Origin: Denitratisoma sp.
GTDB taxonomy: Bacteria > Pseudomonadota > Gammaproteobacteria > Burkholderiales > Rhodocyclaceae
DNA: 64,000 nt
Assembly: GCA_032027165.1 (NCBI GenBank)
Contig: JAVSMO010000001.1
Span: 3,287,161 to 3,351,160 of the forward strand
Reading direction: 5' to 3'
The position numbers were made by a program, and so were the translations under genes. A model generated the notes under the pieces. The model saw nothing but the letters and a program-made list of their open reading frames with translations, made no database searches and was not told the origin of the DNA. The stretch's first letter is position 1, and each line of letters opens with the position of its first letter. Positions 1-9,717 of the stretch are shown piece by piece.

Positions 1-1709
<1,709 letters not shown>

Positions 1710-1749
1710 GTCGTTCCTCAGTGAGCGCGGTATGCGGGGAAAACCTAAA

Positions 1750-1758
1750 ATTATATCA
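1750..1758 (-). promoter_or_regulatory. Extended -10 promoter for rpoD
   Basis: On the minus strand the dnaG-rpoD gap reads TGATATAAT, a perfect TATAAT preceded by a TG extended -10 element, about 40 bases before the rpoD ATG. No good -35 is visible, as expected for an extended -10 promoter. It would allow rpoD transcription independent of the rpsU promoter. Sequence match only. Confidence 0.5.
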
Positions 1759-1763
1759 AAAAA

Positions 1764-3515
1764 TCAGGCAGGTGTTGCGGGTTTAACTGCCTGTTTCTGT
1801 GTCAGTAATTGCTGGAGACGACGTACTTCCTCGGGAGCCAGTCCGACGCTCTTGTTCTTGGCGTTAAGCGCGTCGATTTCGCTGCGGATGCCGGCCTGAC
1901 GCAAGCGCTCGACGGTATCGGCGAAAACGGCCTCGATGGATTCTTCGTCGAATTCCTGCTCGACGAGTTCCCCGAGGATTTCGGAAATCAGCCCTTCGTG
2001 CGGCGTGCCTCGAAAATGTTCCAGCACCATGCCGAAGCCTTCGCCGGACAGCCCGCCCTCGGCGACGGCCGCGATCAGGGTGTTCAGCGTGTCGGTTTCG
2101 GCATGTCCCTCGGGGATCAGGTCGATGGGCAGGCGTGCTGCCAAACCGGGTTGCTGGACGATCAGGCGCAGGAGCTTCCTGGCAATGGGCGATGGCGTAC
2201 CGCGCGGCGAGCGCGCCGGCGCCGCCTTGCGCACCGCCGCCGGTAGATCGCAGAGCGATTCGATTTCTGCTTGGGAGAATCCGCTCGCCTGGGCCAGCAG
2301 CTTGACCAACTGCAGGCGCAGCAAGGGGGCCTGCAGCCGGCCGAGCAGCGGCTTGGCGGCATGTACCAGTTGCGAGCGCCCTTCGGCCGTGGCGAGATCC
2401 TTGCCGGCCTTCAATTCCTGCATGAGGAAATCCGTCATCGGCATGGCCTGCCTGGCCAGCCTGCGGAAGGCGTCGGCACCATGGGCGCGCACATAGCTGT
2501 CCGGGTCGTCCTCGGGCGGCAGGAAGAGGAAGGCAATGGTCTTATTGTCGGCGACCTGCTCCAGGCTGGCTTCCAGCGCACGGGCCGCCGCCTTGCGGCC
2601 GGCGTTGTCGCCGTCGAAACAGAAGATGACGCGGTCGGCCTGGCGCAGCAGCTTGTGCACATGGGTTGGCGTGGTGGCAGTGCCCAGCGTTGCCACGGCA
2701 TTGCCGACGCCGTGCTGGGCGAGGGCGACCACGTCCATGTAGCCTTCGACGACGATGACGCAGTCCTCGTCGCGGATGGCGACGCGCGCCTGCGTCAGGC
2801 CGTAGAGCTCGCGGCCCTTCTCGAACAGCGGCGTCTCCGGCGAGTTGAGGTATTTCGGCTCGCCCTGGCCGATGACCCGGCCGCCGAAGCCGATGACATT
2901 GCCGCGATTGTCGAGGATGGGAAACATGATGCGGTCGCGGAAGCGGTCGTAGCGCTTGCCGGCATCGCCTTCGATGACCAGGCCGCAGTCGACCAGCGAC
3001 TTGTTCTGGTAGTCGGGAAAGACGGCAGCCAGGTTCTGCCAGCCGTCCGGTGCATAGCCGAGGCCGAAGCGGGCGGCGATCTCGCCGGTGAGGCCGCGTC
3101 CCTTCAGGTAGTCGATGGCCTTCGGGCTGGCCTTGAGCTGTTCCTTGTAGTACTTCGCCGCGCGGGCCATGAATTCGGTGAGCGGGGCGGCTTCGGCGGC
3201 TTTCTGCCGGCGTTCGTCGGGGCGCTGCTGCGGCACCTGCATCCCGATCTGTCCGGCGAGGTCTTCAACCGCTTCGACGAAGCCGAGGCCGGAATATTCC
3301 ATGACGAAGCCGATGGCGCTGCCATGTGCGCCGCAGCCGAAGCAGTGGTAGAACTGCTTGCTCGGGCTGACCGAGAAGGAGGGGGTCTTTTCGCTGTGGA
3401 ATGGGCAGCAGGCGACGTAGTTGGCCCCCGCCTTTTTCAGGGGCAGGTAGCGCTCGATGACGTCGACAATGTCTATCCGCGCGAGGAGTTCCTGGATGAA
3501 GGATTCTGGAATCAC
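1764..3515 (-). CDS. dnaG: DNA primase DnaG
   Basis: DnaG synthesises RNA primers at the replication fork. The N-terminal CHC2 zinc finger is complete (CCPFHSEKTPSF...FYHCFGCG, roughly residues 37-65). The TOPRIM core has VVEGYMDVVALAQHG and the acidic IFCFDGDNAGRKAA near residues 255-310. The C-terminal ~130 residues match the DnaB-interaction region in position and length. At about 583 aa the length is normal. No ATG is near the start: GTG at 3515 (VIPESFIQELLARIDIVD) and TTG two codons upstream at 3521 are both possible, and I prefer GTG because a GAG lies at a suitable distance and the family aligns from this point. Confidence 0.96.
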   Translation of the reverse strand: MIPESFIQELLARIDIVDVIERYLPLKKAGANYVACCPFHSEKTPSFSVSPSKQFYHCFGCGAHGSAIGFVMEYSGLGFVEAVEDLAGQIGMQVPQQRPDERRQKAAEAAPLTEFMARAAKYYKEQLKASPKAIDYLKGRGLTGEIAARFGLGYAPDGWQNLAAVFPDYQNKSLVDCGLVIEGDAGKRYDRFRDRIMFPILDNRGNVIGFGGRVIGQGEPKYLNSPETPLFEKGRELYGLTQARVAIRDEDCVIVVEGYMDVVALAQHGVGNAVATLGTATTPTHVHKLLRQADRVIFCFDGDNAGRKAAARALEASLEQVADNKTIAFLFLPPEDDPDSYVRAHGADAFRRLARQAMPMTDFLMQELKAGKDLATAEGRSQLVHAAKPLLGRLQAPLLRLQLVKLLAQASGFSQAEIESLCDLPAAVRKAAPARSPRGTPSPIARKLLRLIVQQPGLAARLPIDLIPEGHAETDTLNTLIAAVAEGGLSGEGFGMVLEHFRGTPHEGLISEILGELVEQEFDEESIEAVFADTVERLRQAGIRSEIDALNAKNKSVGLAPEEVRRLQQLLTQKQAVKPATPA

Positions 3516-3609
3516 GCTCAATTTCTCGGGAGGCCGCGCAATCGGGCCGCGCTCCCGGCCTTCAACCCATTATAGGAAAGGCCGCCGGTTTTGCCGGCGG
3601 AATTCCCGC

Positions 3610-4056
3610 TTATTTGGACAGGGCGGCCTTGACCAGGCCGGAAACCTGGCTCATGTCGGCGCGGCCGGCCAGCTTCGGCTTCAGCACCGCCATTACCTTG
3701 CCCATGTCCTGCGGGCCGGCGGCGCCGCTGGCGGCGACGGCCTCGGCGACGGCGGCCTGGACTTCCTCCGGCGAGAGGGCCTGCGGCATGTAGCCGGTGA
3801 GCACGCCGACCTCGAGTTTCTCGGCATCGACCAGGTCCTGCCGGCCGGCCTTCTCGTACTGGGCAATGGAGTCGCGGCGCTGCTTCAGCATCTTGTCGAT
3901 GACGGCCAGCACGCCGGCATCGTCCAGTTCGACGCGGTCATCCACCTCGCGCTGCTTGATGGCGGCCAGCAGCAGCCGGATCGCGCCCAGGCGCGCGGTT
4001 TCGCGGGCCTTCATGGCCGACTTCATGTCTTCGCTGATCTTGGCTTTGAGCGACAT
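3610..4056 (-). CDS. GatB/YqeY domain-containing protein
   Basis: A small (148 aa) mostly alpha-helical protein of the YqeY family, which corresponds to the C-terminal tRNA-binding domain of GatB. It starts MSLKAKISEDMKSAMKAR and carries the family pattern LGAIRLLLAAIKQREVD. Its precise role is unknown; an RNA-related function is inferred from the GatB relationship. It sits between rpsU and dnaG, the usual order in betaproteobacteria, and is separated from rpsU by a terminator-like hairpin, so its expression is probably partial read-through from the rpsU promoter. Confidence 0.9.
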   Translation of the reverse strand: MSLKAKISEDMKSAMKARETARLGAIRLLLAAIKQREVDDRVELDDAGVLAVIDKMLKQRRDSIAQYEKAGRQDLVDAEKLEVGVLTGYMPQALSPEEVQAAVAEAVAASGAAGPQDMGKVMAVLKPKLAGRADMSQVSGLVKAALSK

Positions 4057-4087
4057 ATCGGATTACCGGACGTAGAGGATGCAAAGC

Positions 4088-4117
4088 AAAAAGCCCCGGC
4101 ACTTCGCAGTCCGAGGC
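4088..4117 (-). terminator. Intrinsic terminator after rpsU
   Basis: Read on the minus strand, GCCTCGG pairs with CCGGGGC (one G-U pair), with an inner ACT/AGT pairing around a GCGA loop, followed by TTTTTGC. It lies between rpsU and the yqeY-like gene and probably lowers expression of the downstream operon genes relative to ribosomal protein S21. Confidence 0.7.
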
Positions 4118-4193
4118 TGGCTGTGGGGCCCGCTAAGCCCTGAACCGTCAGGATGCCTGCGCCATTGCTGGCGTGCCGGCACCCGGGCGGTTA

Positions 4194-4406
4194 TTAGTAC
4201 ATCTTCGGCGGCAGCATCTGGCTGCGGATGCGCTTGTGATGGCGCTTCACCGCAGCGGACAGCTTGCGCTTGCGCTCGGCCGTGGGTTTCTCGTAGAACT
4301 CGCGCGAACGCAGTTCGGTCAGAAGACCGGTTTTCTCGATGGCGCGCTTGAAGCGGCGGATGGCCACTTCGAACGGCTCGTTTTCCTTGACGCGGATGCC
4401 AGGCAT
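4194..4406 (-). CDS. rpsU: 30S ribosomal protein S21
   Basis: A 70-aa, strongly basic small-subunit protein that helps 16S rRNA pair with mRNA at initiation. The sequence begins [20 protein letters not shown], contains the family signature [13 protein letters not shown] and ends in a basic [10 protein letters not shown] segment. It is the first gene of the macromolecular-synthesis operon, with a promoter immediately upstream and a terminator hairpin immediately downstream. Confidence 0.98.
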   Translation of the reverse strand: MPGIRVKENEPFEVAIRRFKRAIEKTGLLTELRSREFYEKPTAERKRKLSAAVKRHHKRIRSQMLPPKMY

Positions 4407-4441
4407 GCGGATTAACCCTGCTCTAACTGGGAAAGCCGCGC

Positions 4442-4471
4442 ATTATATCCGCATTTACCGGGAAAGTCCAA
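4442..4471 (-). promoter_or_regulatory. Sigma-70 promoter of the rpsU operon
   Basis: On the minus strand TTGGAC and a perfect TATAAT are separated by 18 bp, ending 36 bases before the rpsU start codon. This is a good housekeeping promoter in the expected place. Confidence 0.75.
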
Positions 4472-4493
4472 GACCCGGTTTGACCCCGGTAGA

Positions 4494-5513
4494 ATGGCCG
4501 GCATGCTGGTACTGGGCGTCGAATCCTCCTGCGACGAAACTGGCCTGGCCCTCTACGATACGGGGCGCGGGCTGCTGGCGCATGCCGTCCACTCCCAGAT
4601 CGACCTGCACGAGGCTTACGGCGGCGTCGTGCCGGAACTGGCCTCGCGCGACCATATTCGCCGTGTCGTGCCGCTCTTGCGCAAGGTCTTGGCCGAGGCC
4701 GGCACCGGCCTGGAGGCGGTCGACGCCATCGCCTATACGGCCGGGCCGGGCCTGGCGGGGGCCTTGCTGGTCGGGGCGGGTTTCGCCGAATCGCTGGCGC
4801 TGGCCCTGAAGGTGCCGGCCCTGCCGGTGCACCATCTCGAAGGCCACCTCCTGTCGCCCCTGCTTTCGGCCGATCCGCCGCGCTTTCCTTTCGTCGCCCT
4901 GCTGGTGTCGGGCGGCCATACCCAGCTGATGCGGGTGTCCGGCGTCGGCCAATACGAACTGCTGGGCGAGACGCTGGACGATGCGGCCGGCGAGGCCTTC
5001 GACAAGACCGCCAAGCTGCTCGGCCTCGGCTATCCCGGCGGACCGCAACTCGCGCGCCTGGCGGAAACGGGGAAGCCGGGGCGGTTTTCCCTGCCGCGAC
5101 CCATGCTGCACAGCGGGGACCTGAACTTCAGCTTTTCCGGCCTGAAGACGGCGGTGCTGACCCAGGTGCGCAAGCAGGAATTTTCGGATGCCGAAAAGGC
5201 GGACCTGTGCGCGGAATTCCAGGCGGCGATCGTCGAGGTGCTGGCGGTCAAGGCCCTGGCCGCGCTGAATGCGGCCGGACTGAAGCAACTGGTCGTCGCC
5301 GGCGGCGTCGGCGCCAACCGGGCCCTGCGCGCCGCGCTGGATGCCGGCACGCGGACGGCGGGCGCCCGCGTGTTTTACCCGGAACTGGAGTTGTGCACGG
5401 ACAATGGCGCGATGATCGCCTTCGCCGGTGCGCAGCGGCTGACTTCCGGGATAGCCGCAAAGCAGGCCGGCAGTTTCGCTGTCAGGCCGCGTTGGGCCTT
5501 GCAGGAGGCGTGA
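4494..5513 (+). CDS. tsaD: tRNA N6-adenosine threonylcarbamoyltransferase TsaD
   Basis: TsaD transfers threonylcarbamoyl from its adenylate to A37 of ANN-decoding tRNAs, working with TsaB and TsaE. The ASKHA-fold protein shows [12 protein letters not shown] at the N-terminus, the metal-binding HHLEGH, the glycine loop SGGHTQL and [19 protein letters not shown]. At 339 aa it is full length. ATG codons at 4494 and 4503 are both possible; the second ([12 protein letters not shown]) matches the usual family N-terminus and neither has a strong ribosome binding site. It is divergent from rpsU. The aldolase gene follows after a single base, so the two are probably cotranscribed. Confidence 0.96.
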   Translation: MAGMLVLGVESSCDETGLALYDTGRGLLAHAVHSQIDLHEAYGGVVPELASRDHIRRVVPLLRKVLAEAGTGLEAVDAIAYTAGPGLAGALLVGAGFAESLALALKVPALPVHHLEGHLLSPLLSADPPRFPFVALLVSGGHTQLMRVSGVGQYELLGETLDDAAGEAFDKTAKLLGLGYPGGPQLARLAETGKPGRFSLPRPMLHSGDLNFSFSGLKTAVLTQVRKQEFSDAEKADLCAEFQAAIVEVLAVKALAALNAAGLKQLVVAGGVGANRALRAALDAGTRTAGARVFYPELELCTDNGAMIAFAGAQRLTSGIAAKQAGSFAVRPRWALQEA

Positions 5514-5514
5514 C

Positions 5515-6276
5515 ATGGACTTGCCGGTGAATGCATTCAAGCGTGCGCTGCGCGAAGGCCAGCCGCAGATCGGCCTCTGGTCGGTTCTCGCCAATGCCTC
5601 GGTGGCCGAGCTCCTCGGCGCTTCGGGCTACGACTGGCTGCTGATCGACATGGAGCACGCCCCCAACGAACTGCCGGGTGTGCAGGCGCAGTTGCAGGCC
5701 CTGCGCGGCTCCGCGACGACGCCCATCGTGCGCCCGCCATGGAACGACATGGTGTGGGTCAAGCGCGTGCTCGACCTCGGCGCCCAGACCCTGCTGATTC
5801 CCTATGTGCAGACGGCAGAGGAGGCTGCCGCCGCGGTTGCCTTCATGCGCTATCCGCCGGCGGGACGCCGCGGCGTGGCGGGCGGCACGCGGGCCACGCA
5901 GTGGGGCCGCATCCGTGATTACTACAAGCGGGTCGAGGAGGAGTTGTGCCTGCTGGTGCAGGTGGAGTCCCGCCAGGGGCTGGAGAACCTCGATGCCATC
6001 GTCGCGACACCGGGGGTGGACGGCGTCTTCATCGGGCCGGCGGATCTGTCCGCCGACATGGGCCACCTGGGCGATCCGCAGCATCCCGAGGTGCAGGCGG
6101 CGATCGAGGACGCGGTGCGTCGCATTCGCACTGCGGGCAAGGCGGCGGGGATACTCGCGCGCAGCGAAGAGGGTGGGCGCTGGCTATCGGCGGGTTGCCT
6201 GTTCGTTGCCGTCGGCGTCGATGCCAGCCTGCTGGCGCAGGCGGCCGACGGCCTTGCCGCGAAGTTCAGGGCGTAG
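5515..6276 (+). CDS. HpcH/HpaI-family aldolase
   Basis: A 253-aa class II aldolase of the HpcH/HpaI (2,4-dihydroxyhept-2-enedioate aldolase) family, which cleaves or forms pyruvate-derived hydroxy-keto acids with a divalent metal. Characteristic elements are [11 protein letters not shown], the metal-ligand glutamate in [13 protein letters not shown] and the aspartate in [14 protein letters not shown]. The start overlaps the tsaD operon end (stop and start one base apart). The substrate cannot be told from the sequence; no aromatic meta-cleavage genes are adjacent. The 3' end overlaps convergent plsY by 11 bp. Confidence 0.85.
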   Translation: MDLPVNAFKRALREGQPQIGLWSVLANASVAELLGASGYDWLLIDMEHAPNELPGVQAQLQALRGSATTPIVRPPWNDMVWVKRVLDLGAQTLLIPYVQTAEEAAAAVAFMRYPPAGRRGVAGGTRATQWGRIRDYYKRVEEELCLLVQVESRQGLENLDAIVATPGVDGVFIGPADLSADMGHLGDPQHPEVQAAIEDAVRRIRTAGKAAGILARSEEGGRWLSAGCLFVAVGVDASLLAQAADGLAAKFRA

Positions 6277-6880
6277 CGTTCTTTTTCTGCCCGATCTTCG
6301 GTTCGGTGCCGGCGCGGATGCGCTGCAGGTTCTCGCTGTGGCGCCAGAACAGCAGCAGGGCGATGCAGAATACGGCGGTGAGCGTGTCGCCCGAGCCGAG
6401 CAGGGCGATGGCGATGATCGGCGCAGTGATGGCCGCGGCGATGGCGCCGAGCGAGGAATAGCGGAACAGCCAGACCACGCCGATCCATACTGCGAGTACG
6501 GCGAGGCCCAGCCACAGGCTGAAGCCGAACAGCACGCCCGCGGCGGTGGCGACGCCCTTGCCGCCCCTGAAATTGAGGAAAATCGGGTGCAGGTGGCCGA
6601 AGAAGGCGGCGAAGCCGGCAATCGCCACATCCTGCGGCTGGGCGCCGTAAGCCGGGCCGAACTGTTGCACGAGGAACACCGCCAGCCAGCCCTTCGCCGC
6701 ATCGCCGAGCAGGGTGAGCAGGGCCGCCAGCTTGTTGCCGCTGCGCAGCACGTTGGTGGCGCCGGGATTGCCCGAGCCGTAGCTGCGCGGATCGGCCAGG
6801 CCGAACAGCTTGCTCGTTACCACCGCGAAGGGGATGGAGCCGAGCAGGTAGGCCAGGATGGCAAAACCGAGCGTAGTCAT
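6266..6880 (-). CDS. plsY: Acyl-phosphate:glycerol-3-phosphate acyltransferase PlsY
   Basis: An inner-membrane enzyme that transfers acyl groups from acyl phosphate to glycerol-3-phosphate, the first step of phospholipid synthesis. The 204-aa protein has multiple membrane segments and the family motifs [25 protein letters not shown] (substrate-binding loop) and the later [12 protein letters not shown]. Full length. It is convergent with the aldolase gene and divergent from folB, a common betaproteobacterial arrangement. Confidence 0.95.
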   Translation of the reverse strand: MTTLGFAILAYLLGSIPFAVVTSKLFGLADPRSYGSGNPGATNVLRSGNKLAALLTLLGDAAKGWLAVFLVQQFGPAYGAQPQDVAIAGFAAFFGHLHPIFLNFRGGKGVATAAGVLFGFSLWLGLAVLAVWIGVVWLFRYSSLGAIAAAITAPIIAIALLGSGDTLTAVFCIALLLFWRHSENLQRIRAGTEPKIGQKKNATP

Positions 6881-6924
6881 GACATATCCCCTAAAATCAG
6901 CGGCATTCTAATCGAGAATTCCTT

Positions 6925-7278
6925 ATGGACCGCATCTTCATCGACGAGTTGCGCGTCGAGGCCTGGGTCGGCATCTATCCGCGCGAACGTGCGGCGCGCC
7001 AGACCATCGAGATCAGCCTGGAGTTCGGCGTGCCCGACGCCGCCGCCCAGCACGACGACATCGCCGACACCATCGACTATGCCGAGGTGATCTCCCGCAT
7101 CCGCAAGGAACTCGGCGAGCGCCACTTCAACCTGCTGGAGACGCTGGGGGAATATGTCGTCGCCCTGCTCACCGGGGACTTCGGCGCGCCCTGGGTGAAG
7201 ATCTCCATCGCCAAGACCGGCGTGGCGCGAGGCGTGAAGCGGGTCGGCGTGGCGATCGAGCGGGGAAAACTCGCCTAA
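6925..7278 (+). CDS. folB: Dihydroneopterin aldolase FolB
   Basis: Cleaves 7,8-dihydroneopterin to 6-hydroxymethyl-dihydropterin and glycolaldehyde in folate synthesis. The 117-aa protein has the family start DRIFIDELRVEAWVGIYPRE, the active-site region DTIDYAEV and the conserved E-x-L region (NLLETLGEYV), with the catalytic lysine in ISIAKTGVARGVKRVG. It is divergent from plsY and its end overlaps convergent ybaK by 4 bp. Confidence 0.94.
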   Translation: MDRIFIDELRVEAWVGIYPRERAARQTIEISLEFGVPDAAAQHDDIADTIDYAEVISRIRKELGERHFNLLETLGEYVVALLTGDFGAPWVKISIAKTGVARGVKRVGVAIERGKLA

Positions 7279-7766
7279 TCGAGCAGACCGCATTCCACTT
7301 CCTTCGGCTGCAGCACGCGCATGATCTCGTGCGGCTGCACGCCGACCAGGAAGCCGCGCCGGCCGCCGTTGATGTAGATGAGCGGCAGGTCGAGGATGGT
7401 CTTCTCGATGTACACCGGCAGCTTCTTCTTCGTGCCGAAGGGCGAGGTGCCTCCGACGAGGTAGCCGGTGTGGCGCTGGGCTACTTCCGGCTTGCAGGGC
7501 GACACGCTCTTGGCGCCGATCTGCCTTGCCAGGTTCTTCGTCGATACCTTGCGGTCGCCGTGCATTAGCACGATCAAGGGCTTGCCGGCCTCGTCTTCCA
7601 TGACCAGCGTTTTCACCACGGCGTGCTCGTCCACATTGAGCTCCCGCGCGGAAACGCGCGTGCCGCCATGCTCCTCATATTCATAGAGATGGTTCGAATG
7701 CGCGATGCGGTGCTGGCGGAGGAAGGCGGTCGCCGGCGTTTCAGGGGCGTGGGTTTCGCGTTTCAT
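7275..7766 (-). CDS. ybaK: Cys-tRNA(Pro) deacylase YbaK
   Basis: A trans-editing enzyme that hydrolyses Cys-tRNA(Pro) made in error by prolyl-tRNA synthetase. At 163 aa it is a free-standing INS/YbaK domain: the conserved lysine lies in HAVVKTLVM, and GGTSPFGTKKKLPVYIE and the C-terminal YINGGRRGFLVGVQP are typical. Its promoter region is back to back with the putative small-RNA promoter at 7790. Confidence 0.93.
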   Translation of the reverse strand: MKRETHAPETPATAFLRQHRIAHSNHLYEYEEHGGTRVSARELNVDEHAVVKTLVMEDEAGKPLIVLMHGDRKVSTKNLARQIGAKSVSPCKPEVAQRHTGYLVGGTSPFGTKKKLPVYIEKTILDLPLIYINGGRRGFLVGVQPHEIMRVLQPKEVECGLLD

Positions 7767-7789
7767 ATCAGCATTCTACAAAATACGCC

Positions 7790-7818
7790 TTGAACCCTGC
7801 CGCGCCGGCGGCTATAAA
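7790..7818 (+). promoter_or_regulatory. Sigma-70 promoter of a candidate small RNA
   Basis: TTGAAC (7790-7795) and TATAAA (7813-7818) are separated by exactly 17 bp. No convincing reading frame follows on this strand; the next feature downstream is a set of hairpins ending in a terminator. Confidence 0.65.
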
Positions 7819-7824
7819 TGGATT

Positions 7825-7978
7825 GTTCCCATACTTGGAGAACGAGCCGGAAAAAGCAGGAAGTACTTGTTTTGCCGGAGTACCTTTACGGGATCGACGA
7901 TCCCGTGGTTGCGCCTCATCGAAGGCGCCGCGCCGAAGCTGGCGCACGAGAGCCCCGCGATTGCGGGGCTTCTCATTT
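7825..7978 (+). ncRNA. Candidate structured small RNA (~155 nt)
   Basis: The interval between ybaK and xerD holds four consecutive hairpins. GTACT/AGTAC is at 7863-7883. ACGGGATC/GATCCCGT, a perfect 8-bp stem with a 3-base loop, is at 7888-7906. GCGCCT/AGGCGC is at 7911-7928. A GC-rich stem AGCCCCGC/GCGGGGCT is at 7951-7970, followed by TTCTCATTTT, which resembles an intrinsic terminator. A well-spaced sigma-70 promoter lies just upstream. I see no ribosome binding site plus credible protein and do not recognise a known RNA family (6S and tmRNA do not fit). The transcript end is inferred from the last hairpin. Confidence 0.5.
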
Positions 7979-7987
7979 TGCGGGGCC

Positions 7988-8884
7988 TCAGCCGCGCGGA
8001 TGGTGCATGGCGTGCAGCTGCTTGAGCCGCTCGCGGGCGACGTGGGTGTAGACCTGGGTCGTCGAAATATCGGCGTGGCCGAGCAGCAACTGCACGACGC
8101 GCAGGTCGGCGCCGTGGTTGATCAGGTGCGTGGCGAAGGCGTGGCGCAGCGTATGCGGCGAGATGCGCGCCGGATCGATGCCCGCCTGCGCGGCATGGCG
8201 CTTGATCAGATGCCAGAACATCTGGCGCGACAGACCGGCCGCACGCCGCGTGACGAAGACCGCGTCGCAGTTGCGGCCTTCGAGCAGCTGCGGCCGGGCT
8301 TCCTTCAGGTAGCGCTCGATCCACTCCAGCGCCACCTGCCCGAGCGGCACCAGCCGCTCCTTCGACCCCTTGCCGAAGACGCGCACCACGCCCTCATTCA
8401 TGCCGACCTCGAAGAGTTTCAGTGCGACCAGCTCGGAGACGCGCAGGCCGGTGGCGTAGAGGACTTCGAGCATGGCGCGATCGCGCAGGCCGAGCGGGGT
8501 GTCGCAGTCCGGCGCAGCCAGCAGCGCCTCGACCTGGGCCTCGGACAGCGTCTTGGGGAAGCGTTCCGGACGGGGCGGCGGCTCGATGTTCAGGCTGGGG
8601 TCGGCCTGGATTTCTCCGGTCGCCAGCAGGTGCTGGTAGAAGCGGCGCAGGGCGGAAATCAGGCGGCGCTGGCTGGTCGACCTGGCGCGGCGGCTGAAGT
8701 CGCGCAGGTAGTCGTGGATGTCGACCGGTTCGACCCGGTCGAGCGTCTTGTCCCGCGGGGCGAGCCAGGTGGAGAATTGCGCGAGATCGGCCCGATAGCT
8801 CGAGAGAGTGTTCTTCGACAGGCCGGCTTCCAGCCAGAGCGTGTCGGCGAAGGCGTCGAGCAGCCGTGCGTCAGCCTCTTTCAT
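7988..8884 (-). CDS. xerD: Site-specific tyrosine recombinase XerD
   Basis: With XerC it resolves chromosome dimers at dif under FtsK control. The 298-aa protein has an N-terminal SAM-like core-binding domain (AGLSKNTLSSYRADL) and a C-terminal catalytic domain with Arg in YATGLRVSEL, Lys in GKGSKER, His/Arg in SPHTLRHAFATH, His in LLGHADISTTQ and the nucleophile Tyr in VYTHV. I start at MKEADARLL (8884) rather than the longer open frame because family members begin there. It overlaps ogt by 14 bp and is probably cotranscribed with it. Confidence 0.93.
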   Translation of the reverse strand: MKEADARLLDAFADTLWLEAGLSKNTLSSYRADLAQFSTWLAPRDKTLDRVEPVDIHDYLRDFSRRARSTSQRRLISALRRFYQHLLATGEIQADPSLNIEPPPRPERFPKTLSEAQVEALLAAPDCDTPLGLRDRAMLEVLYATGLRVSELVALKLFEVGMNEGVVRVFGKGSKERLVPLGQVALEWIERYLKEARPQLLEGRNCDAVFVTRRAAGLSRQMFWHLIKRHAAQAGIDPARISPHTLRHAFATHLINHGADLRVVQLLLGHADISTTQVYTHVARERLKQLHAMHHPRG

Positions 8885-9341
8885 GCTCCAGCAGCCAGCG
8901 CTTGGTGTCGAGCAGGTAGCCGCCCGTTGCGCTGGCGAAACCGCCGAGGCCGCCGTCCGACGCCACCACGCGGTGGCAGGGCACGACAACCGGGTAGGGA
9001 TTGCGGCCGCAGGCCTGGCCGACGGCGCGCGGCGCGCTTTTCAACCGTTTCGCGATCTCGCCGTAGGTCAGCGTTTTACCTTGCGGAATGGCGGCGATGG
9101 CGCGCCAGACGCTGCGCTGGAAGTCGGTGCCGTCCGCTTTCAGCGGCAGGTCGAAACCGGCCTTCGGATCGGTCAAGTAGGACGCCAGTTGCGCGCACGC
9201 CCGCTCGGCCAGGGCGGTCTTCGGCTTGAGTGCCGGCGTGCCGGGCGGCAGGAAACGGATTTCGGCGATGGCATCGCCCTCGGTGCGCACGCCGAGGGCG
9301 CCGAAGGGGGCGGCAAGGACGGCATCGAATTCAGCGGCCAT
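8871..9341 (-). CDS. ogt: Methylated-DNA--protein-cysteine methyltransferase
   Basis: A suicide repair protein that moves methyl groups from O6-methylguanine or O4-methylthymine to its own cysteine. The 156-aa protein from MAAEFDAVL has the DNA-binding helix with arginine finger (APRAVGQACGRNP) and the active-site motif PVVVPCHRVV. No AdaA-type zinc domain is fused, so it is Ogt-like. The frame stays open upstream to 9491 but that part overlaps the DUF1850 gene and resembles no domain. Its 3' end overlaps xerD. Confidence 0.92.
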   Translation of the reverse strand: MAAEFDAVLAAPFGALGVRTEGDAIAEIRFLPPGTPALKPKTALAERACAQLASYLTDPKAGFDLPLKADGTDFQRSVWRAIAAIPQGKTLTYGEIAKRLKSAPRAVGQACGRNPYPVVVPCHRVVASDGGLGGFASATGGYLLDTKRWLLEHERG

Positions 9342-9717
9342 GATCGCTTCCTGGGCAGGCAAATAGCGTAACCGTTCCATTCTCCGCGCTGCCGACCAGC
9401 TCCGCAAGCGGGCGGCAGCGGCCTGCGAAGCACAATTCATACGGGGGCACAAAGGATGAGTGCGCGAGCCGAAGCGTCTCCAGCGGCGCAATGTCCGGCC
9501 TATAGCGCCAGGTGCCGTTTTCCAGGATGGCGCCGGCAGGCGGCTCCATGCCCGCGCCGGAACCGCGAATGCGCGCCTCGACCAGGTGCAGGCGGCCGTT
9601 CTCGATGCGCCAGTCTTCTTCCCAGCGGATCTTCTCGATCGAATGGGTCCATGCCAGGGTGAAGGATTCGACGGCCAGTGTGGCTGCCAGAGCGCCGGCG
9701 GCGATACAGAGGGGCAT
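9331..9717 (-). CDS. DUF1850 domain-containing protein
   Basis: A 128-aa protein with a hydrophobic N-terminal segment (CIAAGALAATLAVESF) that may be a signal peptide or anchor, followed by DUF1850 features: WTHSIEKIRWEEDWRI, an ARIRGSGAGMEPP segment and a C-terminal pair of cysteines (LCFAGRC). DUF1850 proteins usually accompany TAXI-type TRAP transporters, as here: its start overlaps the last base of the permease stop. A role as a periplasmic accessory of the transporter is inferred; no activity is established. Confidence 0.82.
   Translation of the reverse strand: MPLCIAAGALAATLAVESFTLAWTHSIEKIRWEEDWRIENGRLHLVEARIRGSGAGMEPPAGAILENGTWRYRPDIAPLETLRLAHSSFVPPYELCFAGRCRPLAELVGSAENGTVTLFACPGSDHGR

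Noticed and set aside
5423..5447. Degenerate copy in tsaD (CGCCGG, eight bases, GGCTGAC, TTCC)
   Set aside because: One mismatch in each half; spacing is right, but it cannot be separated from chance without genome-wide statistics.
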